Below the pieces are notes generated by a model. That model did not search any database, was not told the DNA's origin, and saw only the letters and a list, made by a program, of their open reading frames with translations. A DNA stretch of 64,000 bases from Flavobacterium jumunjinense (lineage in GTDB: Bacteria; Bacteroidota; Bacteroidia; Flavobacteriales; Flavobacteriaceae), in contig NZ_CP091285.1 in the NCBI RefSeq assembly GCF_021650975.2, forward strand, positions 1,674,001 to 1,738,000, written 5' to 3'. This document shows positions 8,255-18,137 of the stretch, piece by piece; position 1 is the first letter of the stretch; each line of letters begins with the position of its first letter. A program made the position numbers and the translations under genes.

Positions 8255-8409
8255 TTTAATTGTTTGTAATACAGTGTTATATGAAAAATGTATATTGTGT
8301 TAAAAAACAAATTAATACGTTTTTTTTAGTCAATGATACAATAAAAAGCATTATTTTTCTGTTATCAAATGATTCTTAAATCACAAACAACTAACAAACA
8401 ATTAACATT

Positions 8410-11400
8410 ATGAAGAAAATTAAAAGTCAACTGTGCTATATTTTAGCACTCGGTTTATTGTCCTCCATTGGGTACGCACAGTTTAATGAAGATGCACCTT
8501 GGATGAGGGAATTAAGTAACAAAACAAACAAAGGAGCAATTACAATTGATGAAATGGTGGGATCATTTAATCAATATTGGGAAACTCATGACAAAGACAA
8601 AAAAGGTTCTGGTTATAAACCATTTATGAGATGGGAATATCATTGGAGAAACAATGCACATTCAAATGGAACATTAATTACTCCTTTAGAAATTAATGCA
8701 GCTTTACAGAATAAAAAAAATCAAGTAAACAATAAAAATGGATTTGCTTCTAAAGCAAGTAATTGGCAGCCGGTAGGCCCATTTAACCATACAATTAATG
8801 GGTCTTGGTCAGCAGGTCAAGGAAGAGTTAATGTGGTTTATGTAGATCCAAATAATGCTAATATAATTTATGTAGGAACTCCAGCTGGAGGAATTTGGAA
8901 AAGTACAAATGGAGGAACAACATGGACTCCACTTGCCGATGATTTGGCTCAAATTGGTGTTTCTGGAATTGTGGTAGATCACACTAATTCTAATGTTGTG
9001 TATATAGCGACAGGTGATAAAGATGCGGGAGACACATATTCTATAGGTGTTTTGAAATCTACAAATGGTGGAGCTACATGGAACACTACAGGTTTAAGTT
9101 TTACAAATACATCAACACGAGCAGGAGATATTTATATGCACCCAACAAATTCAAATATTTTGTGGGTAGCAACAAGTGTTGGAGTGTATAAAACAACAAA
9201 TGGAGGTACATCTTGGAGTAATGTTTTATCTGGAAATATTAAAGATATAAAAGTAAAACCAGGTGACCCAAATACAGTTTATGCAGTAACAACTTCAGCT
9301 TTTTATAAATCAACAAATGGAGGAACCTCTTTTTCACAAGTATCTTCTGGGTTACCTTCAAGTTCAGGACGTTTAATTATTGATGTAACACCTGCAAATT
9401 CTAATTATGTGTATGTACTAAGTGCTACTACTGGTTATGGTTTTCAAGGTTTATATAAATCTACAAATAGTGGTGCATCTTTTGCAAAGACATCATCAAA
9501 TACAGACATCTTCGAAAGTACACAGGCTTGGTATGATTTAGCATTATCTGTATCTCCAACAGATGAAAATTTAATATTTACAGGAGTGCTGAATGTTTGG
9601 AAAAGTACAAATGGAGGAACGTCATTCTCTAAAGTAAATAATTGGAGTAGTCCAACAGCAGCAGCATATACTCATGCAGATATTCACTTTTTACGTTACT
9701 ACGGTAATAAATTATACTGCGGAAGTGATGGAGGGGTTTATGAATCTTCTAATAATGGAAGTTCATTTACTGACAAAACAAGCGGATTGCAAATAGGTCA
9801 ATTCTATAAAATTGCTGTATCAAAACAATCATCAGATAAAATGGTTGGAGGGTTACAAGATAATGGCGGTTATGCATATAGTAATAGTCAATGGAAAAAT
9901 TATTATGGAGCAGACGGAATGGACACAGGTGTAGACCCTAACAATAGTAATAAGTTTTATGGCTTCATTCAGAGTGGAGGAGGTTTGTATATTTCTACTA
10001 ATGGGGGTAATAGCCTAAGTTCTACGGTTAACAAACCAAGTGGAGAATCTGGAAACTGGGTAACACCTCTTGTTGTTAATTCGGTTGGAGATGTTTTTGC
10101 AGGATACAGAAGAGTATATCGTTTAAACGGTTCTTCATGGGTTGCAGGTAACACTTCTTTCTCATCAAGTATCGAGAATGTAATTGTAGACCCTTCAAAT
10201 AATAATATAATGTATGTTTCTGATGGAACGAAGCTATATAAAAGTACAGATAAAGGAGTAAATTTCTCTGCGGTATATACTTTTTCTGGAACAGTAAAAG
10301 ATATAACAGTACATTCTTCAAATAGTTCAATTGTTTATGCAATAACGCAAGGAACTGGTGGGCAAGTTTATATTTCTACAAACGGAGGATCATCGTTTAC
10401 AAGTATTAATTCAGGATTACCTTCAATTGGTAAAAATGTTATTGTTCACCAAGGACAAGATGCTAAAAACACGTTATACGTTGGTACTACTTTAGGAGTA
10501 TATCATAAAGATGACACAATGTCTTCTTGGTTACCATTTGATACAGGATTACCAAATGTATCTGTAACAGATTTAGATATAAATTATGTAGATAATAATT
10601 TAACAGCAGCAACTTATGGAAGAGGTATTTGGAGAACATCATTAACTTCTTCATCAGATACTGTTGCTCCAACAGCTCCAACAAATCTTGCAGCATCTGG
10701 AACTACAGGAACTTCAACTAATCTATCTTGGTCTGCTTCAAATGATAATGTAGGTGTTTCAGGATATGATGTTTATAGAGGAACAACTTTAATAGGAACA
10801 GCATCTGGAACTACTTATTCAGCAACGGGTCTTACGGCAGCAACTAATTATTCATTTTATGTTAAAGCAAAAGATGCTGCTGGAAATGTGTCTTCAGCAA
10901 GTAATACAGTAAATGTAACTACTTCAAGTACAACAATTACGTATTGTGGTTCTAACGGTCAAAACGGTACAGAAGAATACATTGGTAAAGTAGTTTTTGG
11001 AAGTATAAATAATACTTCAACAGGAACTGCTGGATATGAAAATTTTACTAGTAATTCTACTAACATAACAAGAGGAAGTACTTATACAATTACTATAACT
11101 CCTGTTTGGCCAGGTTCAATTTATCCAGAAGGATATGCAGTTTGGATTGATTATAATAAAGACGGTGATTTTGAAGATGCAAATGAACTAGTATGGTCTA
11201 AAGCAGCATCAACAACGTCTCTGGTTTCTGGTAGTTTTGCAATTTCTAGTGCAGCATCATTAGGAACAACACGAATGAGAGTTGCTTTGAAATACAATGG
11301 TATTCCTACTTCTTGTGAGTCTTTTTCTTATGGACAAGTAGAAGATTATACCGTTAATATTGTAACAACTGCTTCAGGTCCTAGTGCAGAAGTTGTAAGT

Positions 11401-11643
11401 GAAGTAAAATCGGAACTATTTAGCATGAAGATTTATCCAAATCCTGTTGAGGATTATTTAAATATTGATGCTTTAGAATTAAAAACTGCTTCTTTTGAGG
11501 TGATTGATTACTTAGGGAAAGTTGTAAAATCAGGAAAGTTAGAAGAAACTCGAATTGATGTTAGTGATTTGAAAAATGGAGTGTTTTTCTTAAAAGTAAC
11601 GAATAATGGTACTGTTCAAACGCAACAGTTTATTAAAAAATAG
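8410..11643 (+). CDS. Secreted beta-propeller (BNR/sortilin-like) protein with FN3, GEVED and T9SS type-A sorting domain
   Basis: This 1077-residue protein has a signal peptide ending ...IGYAQ. Residues about 110-740 hold repeated blades of the form YVGTPAGGIWKSTNGGTTW (sialidase/VPS10-type BNR repeats). A fibronectin type III domain follows (about 753-840, APTAPTNLAASGT to NVTTSS), then a GEVED domain (about 845-985, YCGSNGQNGTEEYIG to VEDYTVNI), and a Por_secre_tail (from about 1008, IYPNPVEDYLNID, ending FIKK). Export by T9SS to the cell surface or medium is expected. A paralogous N-terminus occurs at 42692. The substrate is unknown; it could be an adhesin or a polymer-binding or degrading enzyme. 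Confidence 0.88.
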   Translation: MKKIKSQLCYILALGLLSSIGYAQFNEDAPWMRELSNKTNKGAITIDEMVGSFNQYWETHDKDKKGSGYKPFMRWEYHWRNNAHSNGTLITPLEINAALQNKKNQVNNKNGFASKASNWQPVGPFNHTINGSWSAGQGRVNVVYVDPNNANIIYVGTPAGGIWKSTNGGTTWTPLADDLAQIGVSGIVVDHTNSNVVYIATGDKDAGDTYSIGVLKSTNGGATWNTTGLSFTNTSTRAGDIYMHPTNSNILWVATSVGVYKTTNGGTSWSNVLSGNIKDIKVKPGDPNTVYAVTTSAFYKSTNGGTSFSQVSSGLPSSSGRLIIDVTPANSNYVYVLSATTGYGFQGLYKSTNSGASFAKTSSNTDIFESTQAWYDLALSVSPTDENLIFTGVLNVWKSTNGGTSFSKVNNWSSPTAAAYTHADIHFLRYYGNKLYCGSDGGVYESSNNGSSFTDKTSGLQIGQFYKIAVSKQSSDKMVGGLQDNGGYAYSNSQWKNYYGADGMDTGVDPNNSNKFYGFIQSGGGLYISTNGGNSLSSTVNKPSGESGNWVTPLVVNSVGDVFAGYRRVYRLNGSSWVAGNTSFSSSIENVIVDPSNNNIMYVSDGTKLYKSTDKGVNFSAVYTFSGTVKDITVHSSNSSIVYAITQGTGGQVYISTNGGSSFTSINSGLPSIGKNVIVHQGQDAKNTLYVGTTLGVYHKDDTMSSWLPFDTGLPNVSVTDLDINYVDNNLTAATYGRGIWRTSLTSSSDTVAPTAPTNLAASGTTGTSTNLSWSASNDNVGVSGYDVYRGTTLIGTASGTTYSATGLTAATNYSFYVKAKDAAGNVSSASNTVNVTTSSTTITYCGSNGQNGTEEYIGKVVFGSINNTSTGTAGYENFTSNSTNITRGSTYTITITPVWPGSIYPEGYAVWIDYNKDGDFEDANELVWSKAASTTSLVSGSFAISSAASLGTTRMRVALKYNGIPTSCESFSYGQVEDYTVNIVTTASGPSAEVVSEVKSELFSMKIYPNPVEDYLNIDALELKTASFEVIDYLGKVVKSGKLEETRIDVSDLKNGVFFLKVTNNGTVQTQQFIKK

Positions 11644-11663
11644 ATAGTTTTTTTGAATAAATA

Positions 11664-11697
11664 AAAAGGTCGTTCAGTGAAAATTGAACGACCTTTT
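11664..11697. terminator. Bidirectional terminator between convergent T9SS genes
   Basis: AAAAGGTCGTTCA (11664-11676) pairs perfectly with TGAACGACCTTTT (11685-11697). A and T runs on both sides allow it to serve the plus-strand propeller gene and the minus-strand sugar dehydrogenase gene. Confidence 0.85.
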
Positions 11698-11716
11698 GTT
11701 GTTTCTTAAATTTTGT

Positions 11717-13105
11717 TTATTGAATTACAAGTTTCGAATTATAACGTTTGTTGTTGTTATCCAAAAGAGTAACTGTGTAAATTCCTTTTGAAAGGGAAGA
11801 AGTATGTATTGTTTTATTTTCTGAAATGTCTTTTGTTAAAACTAATTTTCCAGTAACATCAAATAATTGAATTTCTCTAATTAAAACTGTAGTAGAATTA
11901 GAAATAGTAAAACTACTTGAAGTAGGATTTGGATAAAGTGAGAAACCGTTACTCTCAAAATCAGGACTATTTAAAGACGTATCGATAATTTTATAAATTG
12001 TTCCGTTGGCAGAAGCCGCAATGTATAATTCTCCGCTTATATCTTCTCCAAAAGTGGTATAATATGCATTTCCAGAAAAATTAGAGGTATATGTTGTGCT
12101 TCCATTTGTAACGTCTACATAACCAATTCTATTTACACAATAATCAGCAAAAAAATACTTGTTTTGAAAATTAGGATACGTTGTACCCGTATATACATAG
12201 CCACCAGTAACAGAACAATTTCCTCCGCTATGATCATATTCTGCAAAAGGCATTGTTAAACTGCTCATTGGCACACAACCAGAAGTATTATAGGTTGAAT
12301 TCCCTTCATAACATCTCCAACCAAAGTTTAAACCAGGAGTTAAAGGAGCTACAGTTTTATTAATTTCTTCAATACTATTTTGTCCAACATCTGCAATCCA
12401 TAAATCACCATTGTTTTTATTAAATGTGAATTTCCAAGGATTACGTAAACCAATAGCCCAAATTTCTTCTTTTCCTGTTTGTCCAACATAAGGGTTTGTT
12501 GCAGGTATTGAATAGTATGGCGTTGTAGCAACATTTACATCAATTCGAAGCATTTTACCTAGAAAAACTCGAGTTGGGTTTCCGCTATCTATAGTTAGGT
12601 TTTGAGAATAACCTTGTGGGTCTCCACCGCTTCCGCCATCTCCCATACCTATATACAAAAACCCGTCAGTACCAAATTTAAGACACCCACCATTATGGTT
12701 GCTATAAGGTTGGTTAATCGTCATTAGTACCACTCCAGTTGAAGTAGCAACATCAGGATTGGAACTCACAATATATCGAGCAATTACAGTATTGTTGCTA
12801 GAATTAGTGTAGTTAATAAAAAAGTAACCATTTGTTGCAAAATCAGGATGAAAAGCAAGACCTAGCAATCCTCTTTCTCCTCCAGCATTTGTAAGAGTAG
12901 AAACATCTAAAAACGGAGTTGCATTAACGCTTCCATTTGTGTTTAAAATTTTAATAAGACCTCCTTTTTCGGCTACAAATAAGCGAGAATCTCCTGCGTG
13001 AGCAATTTCTACAGGTTCTGTAAATCCAGAAGCAAAAGACTGTAAGTCTATGGTTTGTGAAAAAGAAAAAAGACTCGTAAAGAGTACTACTACGATAGTT
13101 TTCAT
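11717..13105 (-). CDS. PQQ-dependent sugar dehydrogenase-like protein with T9SS type-A sorting domain
   Basis: I placed the start at the ATG at 13105 (MKTIVVVLFTSLFSFSQT), which gives a proper signal peptide; the 18 upstream codons look like leader sequence. The protein has 462 residues. The body is a soluble glucose/sorbosone dehydrogenase beta-propeller: FTEPVEIAHAGDSRLFVAEKGG, GERGLLGLAFHPDF, YSNHNGGCLKFGTDGFLYIGMGDGG, EEIWAIGLRNPWKFTFN, WIADVGQNSIEEIN. The end (FSLYPNPTSSSFTISN to SKLVIQ) is a Por_secre_tail, so it is exported by T9SS. It likely oxidises sugars extracellularly with PQQ and Ca2+; the substrate is unknown. Confidence 0.9.
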   Translation of the reverse strand: MKTIVVVLFTSLFSFSQTIDLQSFASGFTEPVEIAHAGDSRLFVAEKGGLIKILNTNGSVNATPFLDVSTLTNAGGERGLLGLAFHPDFATNGYFFINYTNSSNNTVIARYIVSSNPDVATSTGVVLMTINQPYSNHNGGCLKFGTDGFLYIGMGDGGSGGDPQGYSQNLTIDSGNPTRVFLGKMLRIDVNVATTPYYSIPATNPYVGQTGKEEIWAIGLRNPWKFTFNKNNGDLWIADVGQNSIEEINKTVAPLTPGLNFGWRCYEGNSTYNTSGCVPMSSLTMPFAEYDHSGGNCSVTGGYVYTGTTYPNFQNKYFFADYCVNRIGYVDVTNGSTTYTSNFSGNAYYTTFGEDISGELYIAASANGTIYKIIDTSLNSPDFESNGFSLYPNPTSSSFTISNSTTVLIREIQLFDVTGKLVLTKDISENKTIHTSSLSKGIYTVTLLDNNNKRYNSKLVIQ

Positions 13106-13171
13106 GGTAAAAATGTTTTTTGTTTGTTCGTTAAAAATACTTCTTTTTTTATAAAGCATAAATAATCAAAA

Positions 13172-13204
13172 TAAAAAGAGCCTTGTTTCTGAAGACAAGG
13201 CTCT
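13172..13204 (-). terminator. Intrinsic terminator of the MuiA-like gene
   Basis: On the minus strand AGAGCCTTGT pairs with ACAAGGCTCT (arms 13195-13204 and 13177-13186) and is followed by TTTTT. It sits 7 bases after the stop of the 13211-14830 gene and separates it from the sugar dehydrogenase gene. Confidence 0.85.
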
Positions 13205-13210
13205 GTAGTA

Positions 13211-14830
13211 TTATAGATTTTCGATTGTTTTATCTTTCGGATATTTCACTTTGTAGCTAATCCTGAATTTTTTCGTTTCATTGGGTTTTAAATCAATTTT
13301 CCAAGTTAAAACACCTGTCTCTTCATTAGCACTTGCCTTGTCTTTGTCTAAAAGTTCAATGGTGATGTCTTTATCTGTACTAATTGGATATTGATCTTTT
13401 AATATCATATTAATACTTTCTTTTTTATTGTTTCTTACGATAAGATCATAAGTAAATACTTGTTCTTTATAGGAAGATAAAAATTTAGTACCGGATTTAT
13501 CAACTACTTTTTCTCGTTTAATAGAAATCTTCTTGTCTCTACCCATGCTTAAGTTTAAGGTGTCTGCTGTAGCATTAGCATTAATGAATGTTTTTCCTAC
13601 ATAGGTGCCTTCAAAAATGATGTTTGCTTCTCCTGGTAATAGATTAAATTTTGAATAATCGTTTATTTCAGCTAATAAGAATGCTTCTTTTTCCATTTTT
13701 GGCACAGCATAATATTTGTATGAAGCAGGTAATTTAATTTCTTTTAAAACAACACTATGCGCTTTACCATTAGAGGAAATGTCGTAAGCAATGTCAATGT
13801 CAAAAGTAACATTTAATTGATTTTCTGAAATAGTGGTGTAGTCGGATATTGATGCTACTTCTTTTGCTAATTTATCTTTTTCTTTTATGTCATAGACAGC
13901 AGATTTTGATTGAATATAGTTTAAGGCTAAATCTCCTCTATTATAATATCCATGATTAAGACTTCCAAAACGCAAGAACCATGCTCTTAAAATTGGAGTC
14001 ACATTGCTTTGGTTAGGATTGCCACTAGACAATGTTAGTTTTATTTTTTTCCAATCAATTCCTGTGTTTTGTGTCACTTGTCCTTTGTATAACATGTCAA
14101 TTGGGCTACTAATATTTTCAGCTCTTAAATCATAGAACGGTTGCCAAGAAGCACCTTGTGTTAGGTAATTAATGTCTAAATCTATATTTCCAGCTAATTC
14201 ATTCATTACTTGAAGAATCAATTTTCCTTTGGAAGTTTTTTCTTCATTTTTAGTATTAATCTCTAATCGAGCTTTAAGTTTTTCTAATTTTTCCGTTAAT
14301 AGGTTTTGCTTTTCTGTATAGGTGTTTACTAAGTTGCTTAGCTCTGTTCTTTTTGTGTTATAATAATCAACAAGTTTCATTAATTCGGCAACACTTAAAC
14401 TTGCGTTTCCACCAGAAATTTGTTGATTTTTGTCTAATAATTCAATAGTTTTTGAATAGGATGTGCGTTGATTGTATGTTCTATTAATTTCTTTGTTAAC
14501 AAAATCAATACTATCTCTCACTTTTTTAATGGTTGGATTGCTTTCGTCTATTTCATATTCTGAAATGTAATTTTTGGTAAATTGAACTGATAATACTGTA
14601 ATGTTTTTTGGTGCATTAATTTGAACCGTACTTTCGTTTACATAATCGGCAACGTTTTTAATAATGATTTCACTTGTTCCTTTTGGAAGGTTAACCGATG
14701 TGGATTGAAATAATTCAGCACTATTAACATAGACCGTGGCAGCATTTACTTTTGCAGTGGTGAAAATAGGTTTTTGTGCAAAAAGTGAAGCACTTATGAA
14801 TAGTGTGAATCCTACTATTATTTTTTTCAT
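13211..14830 (-). CDS. Mucoidy inhibitor MuiA-type protein (DUF4140/DUF4139)
   Basis: The ATG at 14830 gives a clean signal peptide (MKKIIVGFTLFISASLFAQ); the longer frame adds 20 unlikely residues. The 539-residue protein has an N-terminal DUF4140-type domain (VNAATVYVNSAELFQSTSVNLPKGTSEIIIKNV), a central coiled coil (about residues 105-205, rich in Lys/Glu/Leu), and a C-terminal DUF4139 domain (LTQGASWQPFYDLRAENISSPIDMLYKGQVTQNTGIDWKK, then a beta-rich end with WKIDLKPNETKKFRISYKVKYPKD). The family name comes from a gene that suppresses mucoidy when overexpressed; the molecular function is not known. Probably periplasmic or surface-exposed. Confidence 0.85.
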   Translation of the reverse strand: MKKIIVGFTLFISASLFAQKPIFTTAKVNAATVYVNSAELFQSTSVNLPKGTSEIIIKNVADYVNESTVQINAPKNITVLSVQFTKNYISEYEIDESNPTIKKVRDSIDFVNKEINRTYNQRTSYSKTIELLDKNQQISGGNASLSVAELMKLVDYYNTKRTELSNLVNTYTEKQNLLTEKLEKLKARLEINTKNEEKTSKGKLILQVMNELAGNIDLDINYLTQGASWQPFYDLRAENISSPIDMLYKGQVTQNTGIDWKKIKLTLSSGNPNQSNVTPILRAWFLRFGSLNHGYYNRGDLALNYIQSKSAVYDIKEKDKLAKEVASISDYTTISENQLNVTFDIDIAYDISSNGKAHSVVLKEIKLPASYKYYAVPKMEKEAFLLAEINDYSKFNLLPGEANIIFEGTYVGKTFINANATADTLNLSMGRDKKISIKREKVVDKSGTKFLSSYKEQVFTYDLIVRNNKKESINMILKDQYPISTDKDITIELLDKDKASANEETGVLTWKIDLKPNETKKFRISYKVKYPKDKTIENL

Positions 14831-14870
14831 GATGAGCAATTTTATGTATAGTGTATAAGTTTTGTATAAG

Positions 14871-14916
14871 TTTGATTGTAAAGCTGTCAACTTTAGTTGA
14901 CGGCTTTACAATCAAA
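14871..14916. terminator. Long inverted repeat (likely terminator) downstream of the VWA lipoprotein gene
   Basis: Twenty-two-base arms, starting TTTGATTGTAAAGC at 14871 and ending GCTTTACAATCAAA at 14916, pair with one G-T mismatch around a 2-base loop. It lies between two minus-strand genes. The minus side lacks a strong T run, so it may be an inefficient terminator or an mRNA-stabilising hairpin. Confidence 0.55.
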
Positions 14917-14934
14917 GATAAATAGAAGTAGTAA

Positions 14935-16110
14935 TTATTTTTCTACGGTGTACCCTTTATTTTTTCCTAATGCAACAATTGAGGATGCAATTGCGTTTCC
15001 TAAATCGTCTTGTGTTTTTTGTTTTTTCATTTCGTTGTCAATATATTCCTGACGCTTTTTTGCTAAAACACTTATTTCTTTCTGAATTTTTTCTCTTTCA
15101 GCCGATTTTTGAGCAACATAAACTTTAATTTCTGCTTTATTTTTATCTTTTAATTCCGAAGGTAATTCTTCTTTTGCAATGTCGTCTAACGCTTCTTCGT
15201 TTTCACTTATTTTATCTACTAAATCCCAACTGTCATTTTTATACACTTGTTTTGATTTGCTTACAGAACGTTCTACATAATTGGCTTTAGAAACACTTTC
15301 TGCATTAGCATCTTGCGTTGCTTGATTCATTTTCTTTTCGGCTCCTTTTCTACCATAACTAATATAGGTAGTGTTTATTCTTTCATTACATTTTGTAATT
15401 TGATCATCATAAGGCGTGTTGATATATTGTACACGTTGATTAGAATCAATATTGAAATATTTTCCATTTCCAGTAATAGCACCATCTTGCCAAAACGTAC
15501 GAATGCCTTCTTCGTTATTACCACAAAAAATAGTGTTCACATAGATGTCATTATTTAGAGCGTTTTTTACAGCATCTTTATAATTAATACTACCTTGATT
15601 GAAAGGTTCGTTTCCTGCAATATAAACCAATTTCATATTTTTGTTTCCGTCTTTCCATTTTAATTGGGTAACAGCATCTTGAATAACAGCTCCACAATAT
15701 TCTTCACCGCCATTCGTTTTAAGTGAGAAAAGTTTTTCGGAAATTAAATCCAAATCAGTTGACAGCGGTGAAATTTGTCTAATGTAATTTGATTCAGATG
15801 ATAAACCTGAATTTCCATATTCATATAAGCTTATTTCAATTTCAGGAGTTTTGCCTTTATATTTCAAGGTTGTTAATGTATTCACGATATTCCATAAACG
15901 CGATTTTGCTTGTTCAATTAATCCATTCATACTACCCGATGTGTCTAAAAGAATAGCTACCTGAATTTTGTTTTCTGCAGTTGGTTTTTCTGTCAATGTT
16001 GTAACTGCTGTTTCTGGATTAGTTATCGTTTCTGCCTTTGAATTATTGCAGCTTCCAAATGTTAATGTAGTTGCTAATAATGTACTGATGTAAAAAAGTT
16101 TCGTTTTCAT
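14935..16110 (-). CDS. VWA-domain lipoprotein
   Basis: The 391-residue protein opens with a lipoprotein signal (MKTKLFYISTLLATTLTFGSC). A von Willebrand factor A domain (about residues 48-235) carries the MIDAS motif in AILLDTSGSMNG (Asp-x-Ser-x-Ser) and GGEEYCGAVIQDAV. The C-terminal third is charged and coiled-coil-like (ELPSELKDKNKAEIKVYVAQKSAEREKIQKEI). VWA domains bind metal ions and protein ligands. The partner is unknown. It is divergent from the histidine kinase gene across a 182-base spacer. Confidence 0.85.
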   Translation of the reverse strand: MKTKLFYISTLLATTLTFGSCNNSKAETITNPETAVTTLTEKPTAENKIQVAILLDTSGSMNGLIEQAKSRLWNIVNTLTTLKYKGKTPEIEISLYEYGNSGLSSESNYIRQISPLSTDLDLISEKLFSLKTNGGEEYCGAVIQDAVTQLKWKDGNKNMKLVYIAGNEPFNQGSINYKDAVKNALNNDIYVNTIFCGNNEEGIRTFWQDGAITGNGKYFNIDSNQRVQYINTPYDDQITKCNERINTTYISYGRKGAEKKMNQATQDANAESVSKANYVERSVSKSKQVYKNDSWDLVDKISENEEALDDIAKEELPSELKDKNKAEIKVYVAQKSAEREKIQKEISVLAKKRQEYIDNEMKKQKTQDDLGNAIASSIVALGKNKGYTVEK

Positions 16111-16292
16111 AATTTATGTTTTTAATGTTATTGTGAAATTTTTCATGTTTTTGTTTATTACTTACTTCAAAAGTAGCTCGATATTTCACCCCTTTTTTGT
16201 AGACTTGGTGAAACGAGCCTTTCACTTGGTGAACTTGTTTAAAAATGAATTTTAAAAAAAGTATCTTTACAGTATATAATTAAAGAGTAGAA

Positions 16293-18137
16293 ATGCGAAA
16301 AAATAAAATCCTATATATCACCTTTTTAATGCTTCTTCTGGCTTTGTCTGTAAGGGGGCAAGATTCTATTAAAAAGAAAACGACTAAAGCAGTTTTTTCT
16401 AATTCTATAAGGAAATTAGAACAATCTATAGATGCAAACGATGCTTATAAAACAGCAAAAAATTATGAAGAATTAGCATTAGTATATCAAAAAAAAGGCG
16501 ATTTTGCCAAAGCAGAAGCGTTTTACAAAAAGGCAGAACAAGGTTTTGTGAAATTGAATAAAGTTGAAGATAAAATTAGAGTAACACGTTCAATTGCTCA
16601 AGTACAAGAAAAACAAAATAAAACTATTCCTGCAATTCAAAGTTATGATAAGGCTGGACGAATTGCTGATGATGATCTTTCTCAACGATTAAATTATAAT
16701 GATGCCAATCGCTTGCGAAATCAAAGTAATCCAAAAGCACAATCGGATTATATAAATTCAAATATTCAACTCTTAGAAGAAAAATCGAATGATAAATTAG
16801 CTAAAGAATATAAGAATAAAGAAGTAAAAGAAGAAGTTGCAAAAGCGTATGTTCAAAGAGCAGAAATTAATTTATCAAATGCAGAAGCTCAAGAAGCCAT
16901 TGAAAGTTATGAAACAGCTTTAGACTATGTAAAAGATGATAAAGTTGAAACGATTAAGATTAAGAATAAAATTGCAGATGTTTATAAAGAAGACAATCAA
17001 TTAGACAAAGCCTTAACTGTTAATTTGAATCTTCTGGAAGAAGCAAATAAGAATAATGATTTTGAAACGGAAATAAAGCAACTACAACAAGTAGCAGATA
17101 TTTATTTTCAATCTAACCAACCAGAAGCAGCGATTATTTCTTTAAAGAAAGCTTATGCTTTAGCTAGTGAAAAAGGAGTTTCTAAAGAAGTGAAAACAAG
17201 TTTAAAATTACTTTTAGAACATTATAAATCGAGCGGAAATGATAAAGAAAGTATATTATTATATGATGATTTTTTAACTAATTTCGATAAAATAATTGCC
17301 GCGGATAGTTCGTTAATTGATGAGAAAGTATTTCAAATTTCTGAGAAGAAAATTCTACAATTAGAAAAAGAAAAGGCACTAAAGGATGAATTAATAACTA
17401 AGAAAAACAGGTTTAATTATTTCTTAATTGGTTCATTAGTCTTGCTTTTCATCTTCCTTGTGTTAATTGTAAAAGCATTATATTCCATAAAAACAAAAAA
17501 CAAGAAAATAGCATTACAATCTTTACGAAGAGAAATGAATCCACATTTCATTTTTAATAGTTTGAATAGTGTGAACCAATTTATTTCCGAAAACAAAGAA
17601 TTAGAGGCAAATAAATATTTAACGTCTTATTCTAATTTAATGCGTAACATGATGGAAAATTCGAATAAAGATTTCATTAGTTTAAGTAATGAAATGGAAC
17701 AATTAAAGAAATATTTGGACTTAGAACACCTGCGTTTTCAAGATAAGTTTAATTATGAAATCATTTTAGATGAAGCAATAGATAGTGAAGCTGTTTTTAT
17801 TCCGAATATGATTTTACAACCTCATTTAGAGAATGCTATTTGGCATGGATTGCGTTATAAAGAAGAGAAAGGGAGTTTGGTTTTAAAGTTCGAATTGCAG
17901 CATAAAAAAATTCAAATTACAATTGATGATAACGGTATTGGTTTAACGCAAAGTAAAGCTTTGAAAACCGTCAATCAGAAAGTGCATCAATCAAGAGGTA
18001 CAACGAATACATTAGAAAGAATAAAGTTATTGAACGATTTGTATAAAATGAATATTACATTTTCTATAGCTGAGAAAGAAAAACCACAAACAGGAACTAT
18101 TGTAGAAATTACTATTCCTTTATTAGATAAGATATGA
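16293..18137 (+). CDS. TPR-containing sensor histidine kinase (LytS/YehU-type His_kinase)
   Basis: The 614-residue protein has a signal/anchor sequence (MRKNKILYITFLMLLLALSVRGQ) and several TPR repeats across about residues 35-340 (AKNYEELALVYQKKGDFAKAEAFYKKAEQGF, ISLKKAYALASEKG). A transmembrane helix follows near 375-397 (FNYFLIGSLVLLFIFLVLIVKAL). The cytoplasmic His_kinase domain has the phospho-acceptor in RREMNPHFIFNSLNSVNQF (about residue 415), with ATPase boxes MILQPHLENAIWHGL and IDDNGIGL. It overlaps the LytTR regulator gene by 4 bases (ATGA), the classical cognate arrangement. The periplasmic TPRs probably sense a protein or peptide signal. Confidence 0.92.
   Translation: MRKNKILYITFLMLLLALSVRGQDSIKKKTTKAVFSNSIRKLEQSIDANDAYKTAKNYEELALVYQKKGDFAKAEAFYKKAEQGFVKLNKVEDKIRVTRSIAQVQEKQNKTIPAIQSYDKAGRIADDDLSQRLNYNDANRLRNQSNPKAQSDYINSNIQLLEEKSNDKLAKEYKNKEVKEEVAKAYVQRAEINLSNAEAQEAIESYETALDYVKDDKVETIKIKNKIADVYKEDNQLDKALTVNLNLLEEANKNNDFETEIKQLQQVADIYFQSNQPEAAIISLKKAYALASEKGVSKEVKTSLKLLLEHYKSSGNDKESILLYDDFLTNFDKIIAADSSLIDEKVFQISEKKILQLEKEKALKDELITKKNRFNYFLIGSLVLLFIFLVLIVKALYSIKTKNKKIALQSLRREMNPHFIFNSLNSVNQFISENKELEANKYLTSYSNLMRNMMENSNKDFISLSNEMEQLKKYLDLEHLRFQDKFNYEIILDEAIDSEAVFIPNMILQPHLENAIWHGLRYKEEKGSLVLKFELQHKKIQITIDDNGIGLTQSKALKTVNQKVHQSRGTTNTLERIKLLNDLYKMNITFSIAEKEKPQTGTIVEITIPLLDKI

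Noticed and set aside
9969..10696. Minus-strand open frames inside the first T9SS propeller gene
   Set aside because: The repetitive propeller coding sequence produces antisense frames of low-complexity Leu/Tyr/Gln content. The plus-strand protein is clearly real.
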